DNA of 64,000 nt. Origin: an uncultured Prevotella sp. Lineage in GTDB: Bacteria; Bacteroidota; Bacteroidia; Bacteroidales; Bacteroidaceae. The notes below the pieces were generated by a model, which did not search any database, was not told the origin of the DNA, and saw only the letters and a list, made by a program, of their open reading frames with translations. The stretch's first letter is position 1. Each line of letters starts with the position of its first letter. The DNA lies in contig ONAJ01000002.1 in assembly GCA_900315775.1 (NCBI GenBank), positions 24,442 through 88,441 of the forward strand, given 5' to 3'. A program made the position numbers and the translations under genes. Below, in pieces: positions 1-8,937 of this stretch.

Positions 1-21
1 GAATATCTCTTCGTCGTTCAT
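1..21 (-). CDS. start of a truncated gene running off the window
   Basis: A CAT at 19-21 gives an ATG on the minus strand whose frame reads MNDEEIF and leaves the window. It overlaps the stop of the thioesterase gene as ATGA, the usual sign of translational coupling. Only seven codons are visible, so the product cannot be named from sequence. In related genomes a DprA-type gene can sit near DUF2851 genes, and a DprA N-terminus would fit these residues, but that is a guess. Confidence 0.45.
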
Positions 22-428
22 CATTCTTTCGTTATCCACTTCTCGAAAGCCTTGTCGTAGTCAGGACTGTTCGCCAGACGTCCGTTGACAATACTCACCA
101 GTTCTGCAACGCCTTTAAAACACAGCTGCTCATCGCTGGCACGATATATGTCCTGATAGAAAACATACCGTATGCCATCCTTCTTGAGAGCCAGTCGCGA
201 GATAAACTCGTCGTCGCAACGCAGAGGAGTCTTAAACTGCAGGTTCATTCGTGCCACAACGGCGTCAACACCTTTTGCGTGCATATCAGCAAAACTTAGT
301 CCACACTCTTTAAGGAAGAGGTGACGCGTATGTTCCATATAGTGCAGGTAGTTAGCATTGTTAACTATTCCTTCAATGTCGCACTCGTAGTCGCGCACTT
401 CCATTCGGGTTTCGTAGCAGTATTTCAT
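21..428 (-). CDS. acyl-CoA thioesterase, hot-dog fold (YbgC/4HBT type)
   Basis: The 135-residue product is the normal length for a single hot-dog domain. The N-terminal stretch with RDYECDIEGIVNNANYLHYME (about residues 12-32) matches the 4HBT/YbgC signature in which an acidic residue and the GIVNNANY turn lie at the active site. These enzymes hydrolyse acyl-CoA thioesters in the cytoplasm; the natural substrate cannot be read from the sequence. The gene starts 2 bp after the DUF2851 stop codon and its own stop overlaps the next start, so it is the middle gene of a tight leftward operon. There is no signal peptide or membrane segment. Confidence 0.85.
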   Translation of the reverse strand: MKYCYETRMEVRDYECDIEGIVNNANYLHYMEHTRHLFLKECGLSFADMHAKGVDAVVARMNLQFKTPLRCDDEFISRLALKKDGIRYVFYQDIYRASDEQLCFKGVAELVSIVNGRLANSPDYDKAFEKWITKE

Positions 429-430
429 TT

Positions 431-1726
431 TTATGGGCGTTTTAAATATTCAAATCCAATGCGACATCTCAGACAGTCCTTCTTGTCGCAGTATTCCTTT
501 TTCAGTTGTATCAATGCCTGACTGTCGCCAGCATTCTGTGCTATCAGTCCACATTGTTGCCACAATCGGGTTATGTGGTTGTTCTCTGCTTTAAGCTGCT
601 CCAACAGGTCGAAGGCACGGTCGCAGAGAGCCTCGTCAGACTTATGTTTTCCGTATGCGAAGAGCATAGGAATAGCGGTATTTATCATCAGTAGGTTTAG
701 TGATGCTGGTGACAGATTTTTGTCGTTCCTGCAACTTGTGGAGCCGAAGGTATAGTGAGTTTCCCAGTAAGGTGTCACCGATGTGGCAAGCACCGCCTTG
801 AGTTGTTCTATTGTGGTACACTCTACAAGACTGCTTAGTCCTGCGCGTCGGCTGTAATACAGGTTTGCTAACTGCGATATACGAATATGAGGGAAATTCT
901 GTGGACGCAGTCTCAGGAATCGCCACATAGTAGCATCCATAGGTTTCATGGAGAACTTATGTGCAAGATACTGGTATTCGTTGCGCAGTTTAGCAAAGTA
1001 ACCCTCGTTAAGGGCATCCCTTTGGTACTGTGACGGTATAGTGTTCAGTTCCAGCAGTCCTGCCTGTCCCATAAATATAGCCTCTATCTGGAAGACGTCG
1101 TCACGATGGTGGTCAACAGCCTTTAGCGGCAGCGTGTTTGCCCACATCTCGAAGGCATCACCGTTTATGCCGAAGCCGTAGTTGCGTGCAAGTGTGGTGA
1201 AATAACCATTTTCCCACGAGCCGTTGTTACGATCTACGCGTGCCTTTATAGCCTCTGTCTTCTGCTCCAGGCGTTCTGTCTGTAATGCCGACATCCACGA
1301 GTGGATAGTAAGTTTCGTAAGGTCGGGGATAATCTTGTAGCACGGAGGATACTGGTCTGTTTCAAGGAGTTCCTTATAGTGGTCGTTAATCTCCTTAGGG
1401 ACGTCCAATTGCAGTTGTGGTAGGAATTTACCGTCGGAGGTGATGACGTTGTCGTCAACAACTCCAGCCACATGGAGTACTACATTATTGTATGCCGAGT
1501 CGTGGTCGTGTCCGTGTACATACCAGTCGTGGGAACGATCGTGAATCTCCACGTTCCCCACCCACAGTGTACCGTCAATCTTCACCTTAGCGTTAAAGAA
1601 GTCAGGTCCTGCATTGCGGTTGTGCAGACCAGGGTCTATCACCTCCACCAACTTGCCGTCGGTGGTGTGCATTTCCTGTAGGGGAAACATCTTATGACGC
1701 CATACGTAATGAAGTAGTTGTTCCAT
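431..1726 (-). CDS. DUF2851 family protein
   Basis: The 431-residue protein has the features of DUF2851, a Bacteroidetes family of unknown function. The N-terminal block has HNRNAGPDFFNAKV and GNVEIHDRSHDW (about residues 35-65), which recalls a nuclease-like GPDF.NA / G.VEIH pattern, and the C-terminus has several cysteines (CDKKDCLRCRIG). No signal peptide is present, so it is cytoplasmic. The start is set by an ATG lying just downstream of a Bacteroidetes -7 box at 1735-1742. It leads an operon with the thioesterase. A DNA-processing role is possible given the motif and possible neighbours, but is not shown. Confidence 0.85.
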   Translation of the reverse strand: MEQLLHYVWRHKMFPLQEMHTTDGKLVEVIDPGLHNRNAGPDFFNAKVKIDGTLWVGNVEIHDRSHDWYVHGHDHDSAYNNVVLHVAGVVDDNVITSDGKFLPQLQLDVPKEINDHYKELLETDQYPPCYKIIPDLTKLTIHSWMSALQTERLEQKTEAIKARVDRNNGSWENGYFTTLARNYGFGINGDAFEMWANTLPLKAVDHHRDDVFQIEAIFMGQAGLLELNTIPSQYQRDALNEGYFAKLRNEYQYLAHKFSMKPMDATMWRFLRLRPQNFPHIRISQLANLYYSRRAGLSSLVECTTIEQLKAVLATSVTPYWETHYTFGSTSCRNDKNLSPASLNLLMINTAIPMLFAYGKHKSDEALCDRAFDLLEQLKAENNHITRLWQQCGLIAQNAGDSQALIQLKKEYCDKKDCLRCRIGFEYLKRP

Positions 1727-1734
1727 AGTTTTGG

Positions 1735-1742
1735 CAAAGGTA
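1735..1742 (-). promoter_or_regulatory. promoter -7 box for the DUF2851 operon
   Basis: The minus strand reads TACCTTTG, a match to the Bacteroidetes -7 element TAnnTTTG. The predicted start of transcription falls only a few bases before the ATG at 1726, so the leader would be very short. Confidence 0.6.
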
Positions 1743-1785
1743 CAAAATAATTCATAATTTATAATTCATAATGCATAATTTTTTG

Positions 1786-1793
1786 TAACTTTG
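1786..1793 (+). promoter_or_regulatory. promoter -7 box for dapB
   Basis: TAACTTTG matches TAnnTTTG and lies 22 nt before the dapB ATG. An AT-rich repeat of ATTCATAAT type (1749-1780) occupies the place where the -33 element would lie; no TTTG is visible there. Confidence 0.6.
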
Positions 1794-1815
1794 CCCCCGT
1801 TTTAATATCATAGGT

Positions 1816-2529
1816 ATGAAGATAGCACTTATTGGATACGGTAAGATGGGTCACATGATAGAGCAGATTGCTCTCGACAGAGGACACGAAATAGTAAGTA
1901 TCATTGACGTAAACAACCAGGAAGACTTTGATAGCAAGGAGTTCGCATCCGCTGATGTGGCCATAGAGTTTACTGCTCCTCAGGCAGCTTACGGCAATTA
2001 TCTTAAGGCGTGGGCAAAAGGAGTGAAAGTAGTCAGCGGTTCCACAGGATGGATGAAGGAACATGGTGACGAAGTGCGTAAGGCTTGTGCCGACGGCAAG
2101 ACGCTGTTCTGGGCATCAAACTTTTCTATCGGTGTTGCTATATTCTCTGCAGTTAATCGCTATTTAGCAAAGATAATGAACCAGTTCCCGCAGTATGATG
2201 TGGAGATGGAAGAGACGCACCACGTTCATAAACTCGACCACCCCAGCGGTACTGCTATCACTCTGGCAGAAGAAATAGTAGAGAACGTAGAGCGCAAAGA
2301 AGCATGGGCAGAAGATACTACCGACCCGAAGATGTTGCGCATAGACCATATCCGTCGCGGTGAGGTGCCAGGCATACACACCATACGTTACGACAGCGAT
2401 GCCGACCTCATTACCATCACCCATGATGCTCACTCGCGCAAGGGCTTCGCCTTAGGTGCGGTGCTGGCTGCTGAATATACCAAAGAGCATCAAGGATTGC
2501 TCACCATTTCCGATATGTTTAAATTTTAG
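1816..2529 (+). CDS. dapB: 4-hydroxy-tetrahydrodipicolinate reductase
   Basis: DapB reduces 4-hydroxy-tetrahydrodipicolinate with NAD(P)H in the lysine and diaminopimelate pathway. The product begins with a Rossmann GYGKMG motif (residues 7-12). The catalytic block EETHHVHKLDHPSGTA is at about 132-147, with H135/H136, K139 and the substrate-binding PSGTA. At 237 residues it is the short form usual in Bacteroidetes, compared with about 270 in enterobacteria. It is the first gene of an operon with lepB and wbqC; peptidoglycan precursor supply and the secretion machinery are often grouped in this order in the Bacteroidales. Confidence 0.97.
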   Translation: MKIALIGYGKMGHMIEQIALDRGHEIVSIIDVNNQEDFDSKEFASADVAIEFTAPQAAYGNYLKAWAKGVKVVSGSTGWMKEHGDEVRKACADGKTLFWASNFSIGVAIFSAVNRYLAKIMNQFPQYDVEMEETHHVHKLDHPSGTAITLAEEIVENVERKEAWAEDTTDPKMLRIDHIRRGEVPGIHTIRYDSDADLITITHDAHSRKGFALGAVLAAEYTKEHQGLLTISDMFKF

Positions 2530-2550
2530 GAGACAGGGAGACAAGTAAAC

Positions 2551-2577
2551 AAGGAGTTCAAGGAGTGTAAGGAGTTC
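2551..2577 (+). repeat. three tandem 9-bp units with Shine-Dalgarno-like cores
   Basis: The dapB-lepB gap holds AAGGAGTTC, AAGGAGTGT and AAGGAGTTC in tandem, ending 7 nt before the lepB ATG at 2585. Each unit carries an AGGAG core. An earlier GGAGACAGGGAGACA stretch precedes them. Confidence 0.75.
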
Positions 2578-2584
2578 AAGACAA

Positions 2585-4018
2585 ATGAAAACAAAAAAGA
2601 AAGAAACCAACCCGCGTCTGCAGTGGGTAAAATTTATAGTAGCACTAATACTCTATTTAGCTTTTCTCTATTGGGTAAAGAGCTGGTGGGGACTTTTGGT
2701 AGTACCGTTTATCTTCGACGTTTACATCACTAAGAAGATTCGTTGGCAGTGGTGGAAGGAGTCCGAAGGACCAGTAAAGTGGATAATGTCGTGGGTCGAT
2801 GCCCTCGTCTTCGCTCTCGTAGCAGTATATTTTATTAACCTCTTCTTCTTCCAGAACTACGTCATCCCCTCAAGTTCGTTAGAGAAATCACTGCTCACGG
2901 GCGACTATCTCTTCGTGTCTAAGGTGTCCTATGGACCCAGAATACCCGAGACTCCGTTGACAATGCCTCTTACGCAACACACACTGCCTGTCTTTGAGTG
3001 TAAGTCGTACATAGAGTGGCCTCACTGGGAGTACCGTCGTGTCAAAGGACTGGGTAAGGTAGAACTCAACGACATCGTGGTGTTCAACTATCCTGCTGGC
3101 GACACCCTCGTAAGCAATATACAGTATCAGGCTGCCGACTACTATCAGATGTGCTACTCCTTCGGTAGTCAGCTGATAGAGAATGCCCCTAATGTAGATT
3201 CGTTAAATGCCCAGCAGCGATGGAACTACTATAAGTTTGTTTATGATGCAGGTCGTCAGTATATAAAGAACAACGAATCTATCTACGGCGAGGTGATGAC
3301 ACGTCCTGCAGACCGTCGCGAGAACTACGTGAAGCGTTGTGTGGGACTTCCCGGACAGACACTCCAGATAAAGGACCGCATCGTTTATCTCGACGGCAAG
3401 GCTAACAAGGAGCCCGATAATGTGCAATATACCTACATCGTGAAGCTCAAAGCAAACATCCCCGATGAGCTGATGAAGGAGTTGGGAATATCTATGGAGG
3501 ACCTTGTAAGTCTTAACCAGAACGGTTTTATGCCACTCACAAAACGTGCTGTCAAAGAGCTCAAAGCACGCAAGGACCTTGTGGAGTCGATAACGTTGAA
3601 CACTGAGGCAACGAAGAGCGACATATATCCGCTTAATGGTAATCTCGGTTGGACACGCGACAACTACGGACCGGTATGGATTCCCCAGAAGGGTAAGAGC
3701 ATCACTCTGACACTCGATAATATTGCTATCTACGAACGTCCTATCAAGGTTTACGAGAACAACGACCTCGAGGTGAAGGACGGCAAGATATTTATCAACG
3801 GCAAGCAGACAAATAAGTACACCTTTAAGATGGACTACTACTGGATGATGGGCGACAACCGTCATAACTCTGCCGACTCCCGCTATTGGGGCTTCGTGCC
3901 AGAGGACCACATCGTAGGAAAGCCTATCTTTATCTGGTGGTCGTCAGACCCCGACCGCAGCGGTTTCGGCGGTATTCGTTGGCATCGCCTGTTCCGTTGG
4001 GTTGATAATATCAAATAA
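2585..4018 (+). CDS. lepB: signal peptidase I, long Bacteroidetes form
   Basis: LepB removes signal peptides from exported proteins at the outer face of the inner membrane. Two hydrophobic segments lie near residues 16-48 and a third near 68-90, followed by NYVIPSSSLEKSL, in which a serine near residue 98 is the expected nucleophile. The general-base lysine is in YVKRCVGLPGQTL near residue 250, and the conserved box MMGDNRHNSADSRYWG is near 419-434. The 477-residue length, with a large insert between Ser and Lys, is typical of Bacteroidales and much longer than E. coli LepB. Its stop TAA shares one base with the wbqC ATG. Confidence 0.96.
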   Translation: MKTKKKETNPRLQWVKFIVALILYLAFLYWVKSWWGLLVVPFIFDVYITKKIRWQWWKESEGPVKWIMSWVDALVFALVAVYFINLFFFQNYVIPSSSLEKSLLTGDYLFVSKVSYGPRIPETPLTMPLTQHTLPVFECKSYIEWPHWEYRRVKGLGKVELNDIVVFNYPAGDTLVSNIQYQAADYYQMCYSFGSQLIENAPNVDSLNAQQRWNYYKFVYDAGRQYIKNNESIYGEVMTRPADRRENYVKRCVGLPGQTLQIKDRIVYLDGKANKEPDNVQYTYIVKLKANIPDELMKELGISMEDLVSLNQNGFMPLTKRAVKELKARKDLVESITLNTEATKSDIYPLNGNLGWTRDNYGPVWIPQKGKSITLTLDNIAIYERPIKVYENNDLEVKDGKIFINGKQTNKYTFKMDYYWMMGDNRHNSADSRYWGFVPEDHIVGKPIFIWWSSDPDRSGFGGIRWHRLFRWVDNIK

Positions 4019-4596
4019 TGGTGACGACACTTCATACAACATTTTTCGGACCTGTGCAGTGGTATCAACAGCTGTATAGGTCCGAAGGCGTTTTTATCAA
4101 TCCTGACGAACCATACCAGAAACAGACAGTCCGCAACCACTGTCTTATAGCGGCACCCAATGGTGTTCAGAAACTCACTGTTCCCATAGAACATCCATCA
4201 CCCACCCAGCACCCATCACCTATCAGCCAAATCCGCATCTCCTCACACGGCAACTGGCAGCGGCAGCACTGGCACGCACTGCAGACAGCCTATGGCGATA
4301 GTCCGTTCTTTATATATTATGAGGACGACATACGTCCGTTCTTTTACGAAGATCGTTGGGAATATCTTTTCGATTACAATATGGATATCATGAAGAAGAT
4401 GTGTGAACTTCTTGATATCCAGCCGAACTTTGTAGAGACCCCTCCATCACCCATCACCCAAAACCCATCACTCATCCCCCATCACCCAACAAAACCTTAT
4501 TACCAGGTGTTCCGTGAGCGCCACGGTTTCCTGCCAAACCTCAGCATCCTCGACCTTCTGTTCAATATGGGTAATGAGGCGATATTATTTTTGTAA
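4018..4596 (+). CDS. WbqC family protein with low-complexity insertions
   Basis: The product matches WbqC-like proteins, found next to surface polysaccharide genes and of unproven activity. Recognisable blocks are TTFFGPVQWYQQLY, FINPDEPYQKQTVRN and the GNWQRQHWHALQTAYGDSPFF region. Two proline/serine/histidine-rich stretches interrupt the family pattern at about residues 59-71 and 141-158. They are encoded by runs of CCATCACCC-type repeats and look like in-frame spacer insertions. The start codon overlaps the lepB stop, so it is co-translated. No signal peptide is seen. Confidence 0.85.
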   Translation: MVTTLHTTFFGPVQWYQQLYRSEGVFINPDEPYQKQTVRNHCLIAAPNGVQKLTVPIEHPSPTQHPSPISQIRISSHGNWQRQHWHALQTAYGDSPFFIYYEDDIRPFFYEDRWEYLFDYNMDIMKKMCELLDIQPNFVETPPSPITQNPSLIPHHPTKPYYQVFRERHGFLPNLSILDLLFNMGNEAILFL

Positions 4597-4621
4597 CATA
4601 ATGTTGAATTTCGAACAATTA

Positions 4622-4653
4622 TTTGGTGTTTATAAAAAAACTCTTTATCTTTG
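4622..4653 (+). promoter_or_regulatory. Bacteroidetes promoter (TTTG-N20-TATCTTTG)
   Basis: TTTG at 4622-4625 and TATCTTTG at 4646-4653 are separated by 20 nt, a full match to the two-part Bacteroidetes promoter. It drives the lipoprotein gene starting near 4687. Confidence 0.8.
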
Positions 4654-4686
4654 TCCCGAATATGTTATCTTAATAATTAAATGCTT

Positions 4687-6309
4687 ATGAAAAAGTATCT
4701 TGCATTATTTGTTTCAGCAATAACGATTATTGCAATGTCTTCGTGTAGCGACAGTAGTAGCGACAATGGCGGCGGCGGTGGCGGCGGTAGCAGCAGTCTG
4801 ACTGTTTCCAGTCTCGCAGTGAAGGGCGGTTCTATCATCGGTGCCAAGGCGCTGGCAGTAGCATCCAAGAACTCTTCTTCGAATAAGGCAAAGGGCTCGC
4901 GAGCCGACATGACCGATAGCGATGCAGAGACAGTGGACGTGTTATATAAGGTTTCTTCAGACGGTAAGTTCATCGAGGTGAACTATACCTTTGAGGTAGA
5001 GTTCGTAGAAACAACCGAGGGCGAGGATGGTAAGAAACAGAAAGAGTACTTTACGCAGCAGATACAGTCGAGTTTGCAGATACATCCGAACTTCGTATAT
5101 GATATAGCAGATGACTATCTGTGGCTGGCCAACTGTTTCTTCTATATCCCAGGTTATGAATCAATGGAGAATAATGCTGTGAAGAAAGCGCTCACCAAGA
5201 TTCGTGATGAGTACAACACAGCACACCGTGCAACCCATGGCGGACAGTACATAATCCGCAAGAGTGACGGGGTGATGTTCACTTGGGAGATTGCTGACGG
5301 AGCGCCAAAGGATATGAGTGACGGATACAATCCTCCGTCGATGCTTTTCGGATGGCTTCACTCTGCAAGTAACAAGGTATATGTACGCGAGGGCGGATAC
5401 TTTAAGAGGAATTATCCCCACGGACGTGTGGTACGTCTCGACTTCAATGGTACGACAGTAAAGGGTACTGAGGTTATTCCACTGTCTAAAGACGTATGTA
5501 GTATACTTCCTGCCGAGAACAACAATCTTGGAGTAGTGGTTACGAAGGTGGTTACCGAAGGTAATGAGACAAAGCAATTCCCCTCACCCTATGTATTTGT
5601 CACATCGTCGAATAAACTCGTCCCACTGAATGTAGGCACATACGATGTGGACCATATCTATTGGTCGCTGCTTTCTATAAACGGAACACTCTACGCAATG
5701 GAGAACTATCATCGAGGTGATGCTAATCCAGGTGCCAACATACTGAGGTTCTACAGGGTAAATGTTAATGGCGACGAGGCAAGAGTTGGTGATGCTGTAG
5801 CAAGCCTTGAAACCTCTGTTGGCTGGTACGACGATAAGTTCTTCGGTGTTGGAGCCTCTACCGATAAGACTTCCTTTACCTTCTTCACTCAGGACTATCA
5901 GAACGACTGGAAAGCAGTTATAAATACGTTCTATCCTGATGAGAAGAGAATTAGTAGTCGTTATCTGCCCGATCACTATAACGAAAACAGCGGCTTATAT
6001 GTCGACGGTATCGCCTGCAACGAACCTACCGAGCAGGGATTCTATGTCTGTGATCTTTCGAAGGACCAGGCAGAGTATGTTACCATCGACTGGAGCGGCG
6101 TACAGCAGTACAAGGCACAGGTGCAGAATCTTGAGGCGGTACACTTCGAAGCAGCAAATATGTCGGAGAAATACGTGGGAAAGACCGCTGATGGTAAGAT
6201 GTACACATTCTGGGTACCAATAACCGGCGAGAACCAAGGTAAGGCAGTGCTCTATACCGACGAGAACGGCGATGCAGACCTCGACGTCAAGGTGCTGACA
6301 GACATTTAA
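4687..6309 (+). CDS. uncharacterised secreted lipoprotein, probably beta-rich
   Basis: The product is about 540 residues. It opens with KK, a hydrophobic core and a lipobox ending SSC near residue 20, followed by a serine/aspartate run and a G8-type glycine linker, so it should be lipid-anchored and exported. I chose the ATG at 4687 (MKKYLALF) over 4681 because it gives a normal signal peptide. The body has repeated aromatic/hydrophobic strands (for example YWSLLSINGTLYAMENY) and recalls surface proteins with propeller-like repeats, but I do not recognise the family with certainty. It is monocistronic behind its own promoter and overlaps the convergent LOG gene by 23 bp. Confidence 0.8.
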   Translation: MKKYLALFVSAITIIAMSSCSDSSSDNGGGGGGGSSSLTVSSLAVKGGSIIGAKALAVASKNSSSNKAKGSRADMTDSDAETVDVLYKVSSDGKFIEVNYTFEVEFVETTEGEDGKKQKEYFTQQIQSSLQIHPNFVYDIADDYLWLANCFFYIPGYESMENNAVKKALTKIRDEYNTAHRATHGGQYIIRKSDGVMFTWEIADGAPKDMSDGYNPPSMLFGWLHSASNKVYVREGGYFKRNYPHGRVVRLDFNGTTVKGTEVIPLSKDVCSILPAENNNLGVVVTKVVTEGNETKQFPSPYVFVTSSNKLVPLNVGTYDVDHIYWSLLSINGTLYAMENYHRGDANPGANILRFYRVNVNGDEARVGDAVASLETSVGWYDDKFFGVGASTDKTSFTFFTQDYQNDWKAVINTFYPDEKRISSRYLPDHYNENSGLYVDGIACNEPTEQGFYVCDLSKDQAEYVTIDWSGVQQYKAQVQNLEAVHFEAANMSEKYVGKTADGKMYTFWVPITGENQGKAVLYTDENGDADLDVKVLTDI

Positions 6310-6820
6310 TTTCGTCTAAGGAATTGGCGATGCGGATATAGTCGCGCCAGTTGCCACGGATAACACCCTTGGCGGCAAGGTCGTCGAGGAGAACGATGAG
6401 CGAGTCCCAGAAGCCCTTCATGTTGTAGATGATAACGGGCTTATGGTGATAGCCTATGGTATAGGCGGCAGCGACGGTAAACACTTCGTCGAGGGTGCCT
6501 ATGCCACCTGGCAGTGCTATGATAACATCACCATGTTCCAGAAGAAGGTCCTTTCGCTCGCTGAGGCTATCGCAAAATATAGCCTCGTCAACAAACTGGC
6601 TACGTTTTCCGTTCTCTTCTATGATACGTGGAATGATACCCATGGTACGGCCTCCGGCATTGTGTGCCGCCCGTGCCACGCATTCCATCAGTCCGAGGTT
6701 GCACCCCCCGAACACTACGGTATGCTTTTGTTGCGCCAGCCAAGTCCCCAATTCCTTCGTCGCAACGAAGAAATCGGGGTCTATGTTGTTATTGGCGCTA
6801 CAGAATATAGATATATTCAT
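6287..6820 (-). CDS. LOG family protein (TIGR00730, possible nucleotide phosphoribohydrolase)
   Basis: This 177-residue Rossmann-like protein carries the diagnostic PGGIGTLDEVF motif near residues 104-114 and an upstream GGCNLGLMECVARAA block. Family members cleave nucleoside 5'-monophosphates (cytokinin riboside monophosphate in plants, AMP in some bacteria) to base and ribose phosphate. It is the last gene of a leftward operon, with its start sharing one base with the S46 peptidase stop. Its 3' end overlaps the convergent lipoprotein gene. Physiological substrate in Bacteroidetes is unproven. Confidence 0.9.
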   Translation of the reverse strand: MNISIFCSANNNIDPDFFVATKELGTWLAQQKHTVVFGGCNLGLMECVARAAHNAGGRTMGIIPRIIEENGKRSQFVDEAIFCDSLSERKDLLLEHGDVIIALPGGIGTLDEVFTVAAAYTIGYHHKPVIIYNMKGFWDSLIVLLDDLAAKGVIRGNWRDYIRIANSLDEIKCLSAP

Positions 6821-8934
6821 TATTTAAATATTTCTTCTACTAATCGGTCGGCGTGTCCCCAGCGATCCATCATGAAGATGACGAAGCGGATATCTACACC
6901 GATACAGCGTGCCAGACGACTGTCGAAGAAGATGTCGCTCGAGAGACTGTCCCAGTTGCCGTCGAAGGCGAGTCCTATGAGTTCGCCCTTGCCGTTGAAC
7001 ATCGGCGAGCCGCTGTTACCTCCGGTGATGTCGTTGTTGGTGAGGAAACAGAGTTGCATCTTTCCTGTCTTCTTGTCGAGGTATTTTCCGAAGTCTTTGC
7101 TCGACAGCAGCTCCTGCATGATAGGCTCTGCCTTATAGTCTTCTATGCGGTCGCCCATCTTCATCTTCTCCACCAGACTCTCAGCGGTAGTGTAGTAGCC
7201 TGAAGGCTGTCCGTTGAGAAGGTATTCGCCCACCTGTCCGTATGACAGACGCATAGTAAAGTTAGCGTCAGAGTAGTGGGGCATGTCCTGCTCCATTCTT
7301 ATCTTGGCAGCACAGAGGTATTTCTCCTGTGTATCTATGCTGTCGGTGACCTCAGCAACATTAGCAGTCAGCTCGCCCATCGTAGCCAACAGGTCTATAC
7401 CCATCTGTACTGCTGGGTCCTTCATGTATTTCTTGCTGGCAGGATAAATCTTCTCGTCCTTCTTAAGCAGGTCAGTCTTTGCGTAGAGGTCGTTGACGTA
7501 AGCGGTGAAGTCGCCGTTAAACTTCTCGTCAACGGTCTTGAAGAAGTCCGGGTGGTACTTCTCGTTAACGTGTTCGCGGTAATTCTTCATCAGTGCTGCA
7601 AGAACCTCTTTATCGAGAGCCTCGTCCCATTCGTCGCTATTGTCTTTGAATACAAAATACTGTTTCTTTGGCTTTTTAGGGTTGCCCTCTAACTTCATGC
7701 CGGTGTTAGCCTTGAAAGACCTCGACACCAGTTCGTTGGTCCTTCCGAAGGTCTCGTAGAAGTAGTAGAAGGCACGTGTGTCCTCGAAGCGCTTTGCATA
7801 GAGCTCCTCAAGTTTCTGGAAGTCCAGCTTATCCTTGTAGTAGCCCGTCTCGTCCATATATTTCTTTATGCGCTTCTCGTGTTCCTCTTTAAGTTGTACA
7901 ATACCTACAGAGTCAATACACTTGTTCATACCCATAGAGTTCTTCCAGTAGTTGGCAGAAGAGGCATACTTTGAGTCGTACTTTATACGTACTGCCTCGC
8001 TGGCATCCATGTGGCGCTTCATGATGTCCTGTTTCAGTCCGCGAACCTGCACACGTGTGGTGTTCTCGGCGTCGCGCATCTCCTTGATACCGAACGACGA
8101 GAGATAGCGCTCCGTAGAACCAGGGTAGCCTATGGTCATAGAGAAGTCGTCAGGCTGGTAGCCGTCCATCGACACCTTTGCCCACGACTGTGGGTGGTAT
8201 GGTACGTTGTCCTCAGAGTATGCTGCAGGACCGTTTGTCTTTGGGTCGGCATAGATGCGGAATACTGAGAAGTCGCATGTCTGTCGCGGCCACATCCAGT
8301 TGTCTGTGTCGCCACCAAACTTACCCATTGACTTCGGTATGGTGAACACCAGTCGTAGGTCTTTGAACACGCGATAGGTGGTAGCGTAGTACTTGTTACC
8401 CTCGTAGAAAGGTTTTATCTCTAACGTCAGCGTGGAGTCTTTCTCGAGCACCTCTTTCGACATTGCCGTCTCTATAGAGTCAAGATACAGCTCTTTGCGC
8501 TCGTTGCTCATATACTCCAGTCCTGCTGCAAGCAACTTCTCCGTTATGTCCTCCTGACTCACCATGAAACTGACAAACATTCCCTTGTTGGGAAGCTCGT
8601 CAGCCAGCGTCTTGGCATAGAAACCGTTGAGCATATAGTCGTGCTCCACAGTAGAATGACTTCTTATAGCCTCGAAACCACAGTGGTGGTTGGTGAATAC
8701 CAATCCGTCTGGCGATACCACCACTCCCGAGCAGTAGCCCGAAAAGTTAACTACGCAGTTCTTTATGGCGTTATCGCTGAGGTACAGGTCGTCGTAGGGC
8801 ATCTGAAAACCTTCCGCTTTCATCTGCTCGTAGGCTGCCTGAGGCAGGTTGTATAGCGTCCACATACCTTCGTCGGCATGTACGGGTAAGAGGGTGAGGA
8901 TGCAAAATGGTAAAAGGAATAAAATCTTCTTCAT
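6820..8934 (-). CDS. S46 family dipeptidyl-peptidase (DPP7-like)
   Basis: Periplasmic serine exopeptidases of family S46 release dipeptides from peptides and feed amino-acid-using Bacteroidetes. The 704-residue product has a signal peptide (residues 1-20). The catalytic His is in FTNHHCGF (near 84), the Asp in GGDTDNWMWPRQ and the Ser in TGGNSGSP. The residue 18 positions after the catalytic Ser is Gly, in LAFDGNW. In Porphyromonas enzymes Gly at this site marks DPP7 (hydrophobic P1) and Arg marks DPP11 (acidic P1), so DPP7-type specificity is inferred. It is in an operon between a flippase and the LOG gene, with 3-bp and overlapping junctions. Confidence 0.93.
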   Translation of the reverse strand: MKKILFLLPFCILTLLPVHADEGMWTLYNLPQAAYEQMKAEGFQMPYDDLYLSDNAIKNCVVNFSGYCSGVVVSPDGLVFTNHHCGFEAIRSHSTVEHDYMLNGFYAKTLADELPNKGMFVSFMVSQEDITEKLLAAGLEYMSNERKELYLDSIETAMSKEVLEKDSTLTLEIKPFYEGNKYYATTYRVFKDLRLVFTIPKSMGKFGGDTDNWMWPRQTCDFSVFRIYADPKTNGPAAYSEDNVPYHPQSWAKVSMDGYQPDDFSMTIGYPGSTERYLSSFGIKEMRDAENTTRVQVRGLKQDIMKRHMDASEAVRIKYDSKYASSANYWKNSMGMNKCIDSVGIVQLKEEHEKRIKKYMDETGYYKDKLDFQKLEELYAKRFEDTRAFYYFYETFGRTNELVSRSFKANTGMKLEGNPKKPKKQYFVFKDNSDEWDEALDKEVLAALMKNYREHVNEKYHPDFFKTVDEKFNGDFTAYVNDLYAKTDLLKKDEKIYPASKKYMKDPAVQMGIDLLATMGELTANVAEVTDSIDTQEKYLCAAKIRMEQDMPHYSDANFTMRLSYGQVGEYLLNGQPSGYYTTAESLVEKMKMGDRIEDYKAEPIMQELLSSKDFGKYLDKKTGKMQLCFLTNNDITGGNSGSPMFNGKGELIGLAFDGNWDSLSSDIFFDSRLARCIGVDIRFVIFMMDRWGHADRLVEEIFK

Positions 8935-8937
8935 ATA

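Noticed and set aside
4735-4800. frameshift or sequencing artefact in the G8 linker of the lipoprotein
   Set aside because: The GGC repeat encodes a glycine run directly after the lipobox, a normal flexible tether, and the frame is intact on both sides.
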